A stretch of 50,929 bases of DNA from the NCBI GenBank assembly GCA_009841335.1, contig VXLY01000120.1, positions 28,350-79,278 on the forward strand, written 5' to 3'. Below, piece by piece: positions 44,866 through 50,929 of this stretch; the stretch's first letter is position 1; every line of letters starts with the position of its first letter. The position numbers were made by a program, and so were the translations under genes. This DNA comes from Rhodothermaceae bacterium (GTDB taxonomy: Bacteria; Bacteroidota; Rhodothermia; Rhodothermales; Bin80). Under the pieces are notes generated by a model. That model saw nothing but the letters and a program-made list of their open reading frames with translations. It was not told where the DNA came from and made no database searches.

Positions 44866-45939
44866 ATGTTTGTGACGCCTCGTCGGCAATTGCGCGACAG
44901 AAGTCCTCAACGGCGCGAGATTACCTACAGCACGTTGTTTTTGACTGCTTGGATGGGAGTCGGCACTGTAGGGTACGCGGTTCTTGAAGGTTGGGGGCCG
45001 CTGGATTCGCTCTATATGGCTTTCATAACGTTAACCACAATTGGGTTTACCGAAGTACGAGAGCTATCAAATGCAGGAAGGGTCTTTACAATCCTTTTTG
45101 CAACCATCGGGATAGGCTTCTTAGCTTTAGTGGCGGCACGATGGACAACTCTGCTTGTAGCAGGCACGTTGATCCGAAACCGTCGCCGGATGTTTAGAAT
45201 CAAAAACATGCGAAATCACTATATCATCTGCGGGTACGGGCGTGTAGGAAAGGATGTGACAGATTTGCTCCTGAGAGCCGGGAAATCCCTCGTTGTTCTG
45301 GACAAAAATGAAAAGCTCATAAAGCATCTGTCTGAAAACGGAATAGATGCACTCAGTGGAGATGCTACCCACGACAGCGCCCTGTTATCGGTGGGCATAA
45401 AAAATGCATCCGCGCTTATCACACTGCTGCCCGACGACGCCCAAAACGTTTATGTCACGCTTGTCGCACGGGAGAATAACCCTGAGTTGTTTATTCTGGC
45501 GCGTGCGTCTGATGCTGCTAGCCGACGGCGCATACTCCAGGCCGGTGCCTCAAAGGTGGTCTCGCCCGTGCAGGTTGGAGCCGAAAGAATGGCTCAAGTG
45601 GTGTTGCGCCCCCACGTAGACCAGTTTATGTCTTACGTACTGCAGGCAGATGATCTGGGATTGAGTATGGAGCAGGTTGTGATAGAAGAAGGGGCCCCCC
45701 TGGCCGGTAAAACCCTCAAAGAAGCAGATTTTCGACGGAACTGGGAAACTATCGTCATCGCTATCGTCAAAGGAGATTCCGACCAGGACATGCATTTCTA
45801 TCCAGGGCCTGATGCTCTGATTGAAGTGGGGAACATCCTGATCGTGCTCGGAAGTATCGAGATGATTGGGAAACTCATCAAAGAGGGATGCCTGCCTCGC
45901 AAAAGAACCTCAGACAACATCTTGCAAAAATCACCGTAA
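44866..45939 (+). CDS. Two-helix potassium channel with RCK (TrkA-N/TrkA-C) domains
   Basis: A 357-residue MthK-like channel subunit. Two membrane helices flank a pore loop (about 24-100) whose filter reads TTIGFTE at 57-63, where classical K+ channels have T(V/I)GYGD. The RCK N-lobe carries CGYGRVGKDV (GxGxxG) near residue 118 and a LLPDDAQNV segment; a TrkA-C lobe ends the protein. Expected to form a ligand-gated tetramer that passes K+, but the altered filter means selectivity should not be assumed. The next gene begins eight bases after the stop. Confidence 0.9.
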   Translation: MFVTPRRQLRDRSPQRREITYSTLFLTAWMGVGTVGYAVLEGWGPLDSLYMAFITLTTIGFTEVRELSNAGRVFTILFATIGIGFLALVAARWTTLLVAGTLIRNRRRMFRIKNMRNHYIICGYGRVGKDVTDLLLRAGKSLVVLDKNEKLIKHLSENGIDALSGDATHDSALLSVGIKNASALITLLPDDAQNVYVTLVARENNPELFILARASDAASRRRILQAGASKVVSPVQVGAERMAQVVLRPHVDQFMSYVLQADDLGLSMEQVVIEEGAPLAGKTLKEADFRRNWETIVIAIVKGDSDQDMHFYPGPDALIEVGNILIVLGSIEMIGKLIKEGCLPRKRTSDNILQKSP

Positions 45940-45947
45940 CCTTTAAG

Positions 45948-46907
45948 ATGCGCTCGCTACAACTACTTTGGATTCTCATTTTTGTACCGGCCTCCTATGC
46001 CCAATCGGGAGGGTACATTGATCAGGATGCAGTTGCAGACCTGCTTAACCTACGCTTTGAGAGCCTTGAACATATCCCGGAGGTTTTTTACCGGTACCAT
46101 GTCCTCGAAAATGATCGGAACAATAGCGTCCTGGCCCGGAATGTGTTCTATCGGACAATTGGTGATGGCAACACCCAACTTGGTACTCGACGCTCAATGG
46201 TGGTTGAAATGATCAATCGTCGCATGATGCAGACTTACACCGTCGGCGATACCATCATCGCGCCTACACGATTTGAACTGGATTTCAGGGCTTATTCACC
46301 ATTTCCACGCTACTATGCCGGCGGGCGAGAGTTTGACAAGCTCTTCATTATGGACAAGACAATTCAAGCCTTTGCTGCCTACGAATACGGACGCCTTATG
46401 CGGTGGGGAATCATCAATACCGGTAACCCGGATGAATCGCCAACCCCCTCCGGCCGCTACAATTTCAATTGGCGAGAGGAGTACCGCGTTTCATCGGAGA
46501 GCCCCGAAGGCGAGCCTTGGGAAATGCACTGGGTCATGAACTTCCATTCAAGCGCGGGCATGCATGTTCACCAGTATGAAATGCCCACCGGCGGCCCGAT
46601 GAGTCACGGGTGTGTGCGGCTGGTTGATGCTGATGCAAAATGGGTTTACCATTGGGCGGATATATGGCAAACTACCAGTACGTCCGAAGGAATTGCATCT
46701 GTGGGGGCAAGAATACTGAAACAGGGTACCACCGTGCTGGTCATCGGCACAGAGCCACGCGGCAAGCCGCAACCATTTGAACATGGTCGCCGCTACCCGG
46801 TCCTGAAGCTCGTTGATCTGCCCGCCCATCCTTATGACGTGCCTCCCCGTACTGACCAACAGATCAGGTTTGACGAACTTCGCAAATCACAGCAGATTGA
46901 TCCCTGA
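45948..46907 (+). CDS. L,D-transpeptidase (YkuD family), exported
   Basis: A 319-residue protein. The signal peptide ends near SYAQ. The YkuD catalytic motif is present as SHGCVRL (Cys222) with an upstream His206 in GMHVHQY. The enzyme would crosslink or attach proteins to peptidoglycan at diaminopimelate. I start at ATG 45948, where the signal peptide begins; the frame from 45888 overlaps the channel gene and adds 20 residues. Substrate type cannot be told. Its stop is 23 bases from the stop of the convergent lepB gene; AGCGT/ACGCT in that gap forms a weak hairpin. Confidence 0.92.
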   Translation: MRSLQLLWILIFVPASYAQSGGYIDQDAVADLLNLRFESLEHIPEVFYRYHVLENDRNNSVLARNVFYRTIGDGNTQLGTRRSMVVEMINRRMMQTYTVGDTIIAPTRFELDFRAYSPFPRYYAGGREFDKLFIMDKTIQAFAAYEYGRLMRWGIINTGNPDESPTPSGRYNFNWREEYRVSSESPEGEPWEMHWVMNFHSSAGMHVHQYEMPTGGPMSHGCVRLVDADAKWVYHWADIWQTTSTSEGIASVGARILKQGTTVLVIGTEPRGKPQPFEHGRRYPVLKLVDLPAHPYDVPPRTDQQIRFDELRKSQQIDP

Positions 46908-46930
46908 GCGTGTGCCGGTACGCTGGGCTA

Positions 46931-48073
46931 TTACTGGATTGCGCGAAACATTCGCTTGCCGCGAATTTGGCCCAGTATGAAAGGACTCCCTTCGCTGTTC
47001 CAAGAGAAATAGACAGCGACTGCACGTCCAACAACATGATCCATTGGAACAAAGCCCCAAAAACGGCTGTCCTCGGAATTGTCCCTGTTGTCACCCATTA
47101 CAAAGAAGTAGTCCTGCGTGAAGGTATACGTATCTCGTACCTCGCCGTTGATGCGGAACGTGCTATCACTGCTCAGGGATGCAGTGAGCCCCTCAAACTT
47201 GGTGATCACAGGCTCATAAACAGGCCAGTTTTCAAGCGTCAGATCTACAGTAAGATCTTTGCCCGGGATTGTGATTGGCCCGTAGTTATCGGTAGAATGG
47301 TTGCTGCTCGGGGGATATAGTGAGTAGTTCCGATTTGCGGCTGGTTCTCTGACAACGGGGTTGACTGCCGTCACATATTCCCATTCTTCGATGGCCTTCG
47401 CGGCAGCATCAGTAGCCTGGATCCGCACGACCGTGGGGTTCATAGTCGGCCACTGTTCGGAGACACCTAATTCTTCCAGGCGCGCACTTGGCAGACGCAT
47501 ACGTGGATCTTCCTTGTAGACATACCAGAAACGCTGCATGGTATCCTTGAACGGTTCCTTCGTCTCCTTGAAAAACAACGTATCACCGTTGACATGTACA
47601 ATTTTGTCAATTATCTCAAGCGTGTCACTCGGCATGCCAATGATCCGTTTGATATAGTACGTCTTGCGATCAACGGGCTTGTCATCTTCATCCGCCGGCC
47701 AGTTGAAGACAACGGCATCGAAACGTTTAGGCTCAGAAAAACCGGGGAACCGCGTCCATGGAAGATCAAGCCCACGCACGTATATCTGGGTGAAGGGAAT
47801 GCCTATGGTCATCGGGGTCCTCATACCGTAATGTAGCTTTGACACTACGATGTAGTCCCCAACGAGCAAGCTCTTCTCCATGGAAGGAGTTGGAATCTGA
47901 AACAGATCAAAGAACACCGTCCGCATAATAACCATGAAGATGATCGCAAATACAACGGCATCCAGCCATTCTCTCAGCGGCCCCTTTTTCTTTTTCTCTC
48001 TCTTACCGCTGCGCTGCGCTGCTCTTTCCGCACGTCGCTTTTGTCTTTCTTTCTTGCCAAGTGATTCCGGCAT
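46931..48073 (-). CDS. lepB: Signal peptidase I
   Basis: A 380-residue type I signal peptidase. A basic N terminus (RSGKREKKKKG) precedes one membrane helix. The catalytic Ser64 is in IPTPSMEKSL and Lys142 in YYIKRIIGMP; MGDNRDNSEDSRFWG is the closing box E. An expanded region at about 155-300 makes it longer than E. coli LepB, a form common in Bacteroidetes. It cleaves Sec and Tat signal peptides, such as those of the exported proteins in this window. It lies downstream of lepA with one gene between, like the lepA-lepB operon of other bacteria. Confidence 0.94.
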   Translation of the reverse strand: MPESLGKKERQKRRAERAAQRSGKREKKKKGPLREWLDAVVFAIIFMVIMRTVFFDLFQIPTPSMEKSLLVGDYIVVSKLHYGMRTPMTIGIPFTQIYVRGLDLPWTRFPGFSEPKRFDAVVFNWPADEDDKPVDRKTYYIKRIIGMPSDTLEIIDKIVHVNGDTLFFKETKEPFKDTMQRFWYVYKEDPRMRLPSARLEELGVSEQWPTMNPTVVRIQATDAAAKAIEEWEYVTAVNPVVREPAANRNYSLYPPSSNHSTDNYGPITIPGKDLTVDLTLENWPVYEPVITKFEGLTASLSSDSTFRINGEVRDTYTFTQDYFFVMGDNRDNSEDSRFWGFVPMDHVVGRAVAVYFSWNSEGSPFILGQIRGKRMFRAIQ

Positions 48074-48110
48074 CAGTTAGTTCCCTGGTGAATTTCGTCC
48101 GTCTGGACTT

Positions 48111-48908
48111 TTATGATGGCGCTTGAACCGGTCTTCCCAATGTCAGGTTGGGACGACGTATTTGATTCAGAAAATACTCCGATCCATCGTATCCCGTCGA
48201 ATACCATTTCTCCGTAACAAAATTATAGTAGTAATCTACGTAAGGCGCTGGCTCTGTGCGGCGCATCGCCGCTGCAAGAAGCGACTGTCGCATACGATAG
48301 AGAAACGATCGAAACCGCTGATCCGTTGCGACAATTACTCCACGGTCAAACGGCCCCCGAACATCCATGACCATCATTGGAATCGAGTCATTGACCACGA
48401 ACCAGTACTCAAACTGGCCATTCTCGTCTGAAGGGGTTGCATCGCCTTGTTTCGTTTCCACTGCTGTCTGGGTAGGCGGACCAAAGTATGCCTCCAGGTG
48501 AGCACGTATTTCGGGCGTGGCCAGCGTGTCAAGCGGCGTAAAAAAATTATTCCCGAGATATGCCCACTGCACATCACCAAACTGTGCCAGCCAATCTATT
48601 CGTCCATCGATTGACGCCAGCGTCCATGCATCTATTTCTCCTTGAAACGGCTTGGACAAAGATGGATCGGGCATACCCATAGCTTGCCTGATCCATCCAA
48701 ACAGAGAGTCGCTGGCTACCGGAAATCGGACCGGCTCCAGAGGACTAACATATTCTCCATAGGTCTCCAGGTACGTCCGATAGGTCCGCTGAAACTTCTC
48801 TTGAGCGTAAACAAAGCCAACTTCATCCCAGGCTACACGCCCATTTTGCGCATGGGTATGCAGGGTTAGCATGAGCAACATCAGTATAGTGCAGAAGCTT
48901 CGCTGCAT
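48111..48908 (-). CDS. Exported protein of unknown function between lepA and lepB
   Basis: A 265-residue protein with a signal peptide (cleaved near THAQ). I start at ATG 48908, four bases after the lepA stop; the frame from 48965 has a polar N terminus that hides the signal. The mature part is rich in aromatics. YFGPP followed by EYWFVVNDS and the RFRSFLYRMRQ region could loosely echo GWxTD-type domains, but the key motif is absent. I do not recognise it. Its place in the lepA-lepB transcript suggests a secretion- or envelope-linked role; this is inference. Confidence 0.75.
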   Translation of the reverse strand: MQRSFCTILMLLMLTLHTHAQNGRVAWDEVGFVYAQEKFQRTYRTYLETYGEYVSPLEPVRFPVASDSLFGWIRQAMGMPDPSLSKPFQGEIDAWTLASIDGRIDWLAQFGDVQWAYLGNNFFTPLDTLATPEIRAHLEAYFGPPTQTAVETKQGDATPSDENGQFEYWFVVNDSIPMMVMDVRGPFDRGVIVATDQRFRSFLYRMRQSLLAAAMRRTEPAPYVDYYYNFVTEKWYSTGYDGSEYFLNQIRRPNLTLGRPVQAPS

Positions 48909-48912
48909 GGCG

Positions 48913-50718
48913 TCAGTTCTCCATTGAAAGTACGGCCAGGAATGCTTCCTGTGGAACTTCAACATTGCCTACATGCTTCATGCGTTTCTTGCCCTCCTTC
49001 TGTTTCTCCAGAAGCTTGCGTTTTCGTGTAATGTCCCCCCCGTAGCATTTGGCAGTCACATCCTTGCGAATTGCTTTTACGTTTGTCCGCGCGATCACGC
49101 GGCTGCCAATAGCTGCCTGGATCGCCACCTCAAACATTTGGCGTGGAATCAGACTTTTGAGCTTTGCCGTAAGCTTGCGGCCCATTTCATAAGCCTTACT
49201 TCGGTGGACGATTGCACTCAACGCATCCACCGGGTCGCCATTGATCAGTACGTCAAGTTTTACCAAATCACTTCGGCGGTAACCGGAGAAGTCGTAGTCA
49301 AACGATGCATAACCGCGGGAGAAACTCTTGAGCTTATCGTAGAAGTCAAAGACGATTTCTGCTAACGGCAACTGGTACTCAAGCGTTGCCCGTTCCGTAC
49401 CCAGATACGTCTGATTAACGAATTCCCCCCTTCGGTCCGTGCATAGCTTCATGATATTTCCAATGTACTCTGAAGGGGAGATAATTTCTGCCTTTACGAA
49501 TGGTTCTTTTATATGATCTAACTTACCCGCTGCCGGTACTTTGTTGGGATTTTCTATGATTTCTATGTCTCCATCATTTGTTACGACCTCATACTTAACG
49601 TTTGGTAGCGTCGTAATTATATCCAGGTTGAATTCTCGGTCGAGCCGTTCCTGAACGATTTCCATGTGAAGGAGACCCAAAAAACCCACACGAAACCCAA
49701 AACCAAGAGCTGCTGAGGTCTCTGGCTCATATCCTATGGCAGAATCGTTGAGCTGAAGTCTTTCCAGCGAAGCGCGAAGATCCTCAAAGTCCTCGGTGTT
49801 CGTGGGATACACACCGGAGAACACCATCGGTTTAACCTCTCGAAATCCTGCGATCTCGGTGGCGGCAGGCTGATTCGCGTGCGTGATCGTATCCCCTACG
49901 CGCGTGTCTCTGACATCCTTGATCGATCCGATTACATACCCGACATCTCCGGCTGTGAGTTCTTCCGTCGGTTGCATTCCGAGTCTCAGCACACCAATTT
50001 CTTCCGCTAGATACTCACATTTTGCAGCCATAAACCTGATTGCCTCCCGCCTTCGCAGTGTGCCTTCAAAGATGCGTACGTAGGCTATGGCACCACGATA
50101 CTGATTAAAGATTGAGTCGAAGATCAAGGCTTGTAGTGGGCTATCAGGCTGCCCTTCGGGAGGTGGTACCCGTTGAATGATGGTTTCCAGCAACTCCTGA
50201 ACCCCTTCGCCCGTCTTCGCACTGATAGATAGTACATCCTCGGCCGGTTCACCAATCAGGCTCTCGACAGACATCGCAACCACATCCGCGCGAGCCCCGG
50301 GCAGGTCCACCTTGTTTAATACAGGGATAATCTCCAGATCACTATCCAGCGCCAGATACAGATTGCTGATCGTTTGGGCTTCGATTCCTTGCGCTGCATC
50401 AACCACCAATATAGCCCCCTCGCAGGCTTTCAGGGCCCGTGATACTTCGTAAGTGAAGTCAACGTGGCCCGGCGTATCAATCAGGTTCAGGGTATAGTCT
50501 AAACCATCCGCGGCCCGGTACGTCATCTGGATGGCATGACTCTTGATCGTGATGCCACGCTCACGCTCCAGGTCCATGGAGTCCAGCACCTGGTCCTGCA
50601 TGTCGCGTTTTGCGACTGTGCCGGTTATTTCCAATAGGCGATCAGCGAGTGTGCTTTTGCCGTGATCGATGTGCGCGACAATGCAAAAGTTGCGGATACG
50701 ACTCTTATGTAAAGTCAT
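48913..50718 (-). CDS. lepA: Elongation factor 4 (LepA), ribosomal back-translocase
   Basis: A 601-residue translational GTPase. G1 is [15 protein letters not shown]3 DTPGHVDF and G4 NKVDLPGA. The C-terminal domain contains [25 protein letters not shown] in two parts, typical of LepA. Length is standard. It would remodel stalled ribosomes. It is first in the operon with the exported protein and lepB. Confidence 0.97.
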   Translation of the reverse strand: MTLHKSRIRNFCIVAHIDHGKSTLADRLLEITGTVAKRDMQDQVLDSMDLERERGITIKSHAIQMTYRAADGLDYTLNLIDTPGHVDFTYEVSRALKACEGAILVVDAAQGIEAQTISNLYLALDSDLEIIPVLNKVDLPGARADVVAMSVESLIGEPAEDVLSISAKTGEGVQELLETIIQRVPPPEGQPDSPLQALIFDSIFNQYRGAIAYVRIFEGTLRRREAIRFMAAKCEYLAEEIGVLRLGMQPTEELTAGDVGYVIGSIKDVRDTRVGDTITHANQPAATEIAGFREVKPMVFSGVYPTNTEDFEDLRASLERLQLNDSAIGYEPETSAALGFGFRVGFLGLLHMEIVQERLDREFNLDIITTLPNVKYEVVTNDGDIEIIENPNKVPAAGKLDHIKEPFVKAEIISPSEYIGNIMKLCTDRRGEFVNQTYLGTERATLEYQLPLAEIVFDFYDKLKSFSRGYASFDYDFSGYRRSDLVKLDVLINGDPVDALSAIVHRSKAYEMGRKLTAKLKSLIPRQMFEVAIQAAIGSRVIARTNVKAIRKDVTAKCYGGDITRKRKLLEKQKEGKKRMKHVGNVEVPQEAFLAVLSMEN

Positions 50719-50840
50719 GAGCAGATTCGCAACCTGACGCCGCCATGGTGTAGATTAAATTAGTAAGCGGCAACAATGCTCAAAAGCTAAGGAAATGACC
50801 AAATTACCCCGGCGGACTGAAGCCCACATGGATCAGCGAG

Positions 50841-50924
50841 TGCCCTGGAGAGGACTCGAACCTCCACGCCCGTACGGGCACAGCATCCTGAATGCTGCGC
50901 GTCTACCAGTTCCGCCACCAGGGC
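50841..50924 (-). tRNA. tRNA-Leu, anticodon CAG
   Basis: 84 bases fold as a class II tRNA. The acceptor arm GCCCTGG pairs with CCAGGGC and is followed by discriminator A. The anticodon arm CAGCA-TTCAGGA-TGCTG places CAG at 50888-50890 on the complement. A long variable arm (GCCCGTACGGGC) and the T-arm with GGTTCGAGTCC follow. CCA is not encoded. The gene begins five bases from the window edge and is transcribed toward lepA, 122 bases away. Confidence 0.95.
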
Positions 50925-50929
50925 TGATG

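Overview
The window reads as chromosomal DNA of a Gram-negative, Bacteroidota/Rhodothermota-type bacterium. The evidence is indirect but consistent. One secreted protein ends in a type IX secretion (Por) sorting domain. Several lipoproteins have short lipobox signals. Most genes lack a strong Shine-Dalgarno sequence. The signal peptidase I is long, and a small conserved protein of a type I associate with Bacteroidetes is present. A repeat-rich surface protein ending in an autotransporter-like barrel recalls large adhesins of marine or host-associated bacteria; that parallel is from memory. I see no prophage, CRISPR array, insertion sequence or rRNA.

Layout. 1-4130 is the 3' part of a giant surface protein (Calx-beta, Ig/cadherin and tandem-95 repeats, then a barrel). 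4389-10686 (minus) is a likely operon for UDP-glucose dehydrogenase, a sulfate-type SLC13 permease, a fused ATP sulfurylase/APS kinase and a second nucleotide-sugar dehydrogenase. Divergent from it at 10877 is a mannose-1-phosphate guanylyltransferase gene. 12095-22735 (plus) is a tight run of TolC, adaptor lipoprotein, an oversized RND pump, Mpl murein ligase and CcmF haem lyase. 22827-26713 (minus) is a manganese/zinc-type ABC importer whose two permeases both carry a winged-helix-like tail. A DtxR/MntR-like palindrome lies just upstream. 27145-33136 (minus) encodes two seven-haem TPR lipoproteins and a translationally coupled secreted metalloprotease. 33178-38166 (plus) holds gamma-glutamyltransferase, an amino acid permease, dTDP-glucose dehydratase and a HAD phosphatase. 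38292-40344 (minus) holds a DUF4143-type ATPase and a low-molecular-weight tyrosine phosphatase. 40516-44474 contains xseA, a double YjbQ-like protein, an SDR, xseB and a small conserved protein. 44866-46907 holds a K+ channel and an L,D-transpeptidase. 46931-50718 (minus) is lepA - unknown secreted protein - lepB, and a tRNA-Leu(CAG) closes the window.

Functional links. Five enzymes feed surface polysaccharide: UDP-glucuronate and a UDP-amino-sugar uronate, GDP-mannose, dTDP-4-keto-6-deoxyglucose, and PAPS for sulfation. CcmF could serve the maturation of the fourteen c-type haems encoded at 29178-33136. Mpl and the L,D-transpeptidase act on the cell wall. Ggt followed by an amino acid permease suggests periplasmic glutathione or gamma-glutamyl peptide salvage.

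The observations I find most worth checking are: the double YjbQ-like protein and its apparently missing start codon; the permease/winged-helix fusions with their nearby metal-repressor-like operator; the roughly 270-residue membrane insertion in the RND pump; and the paired haem/TPR lipoproteins coupled to a metalloprotease.
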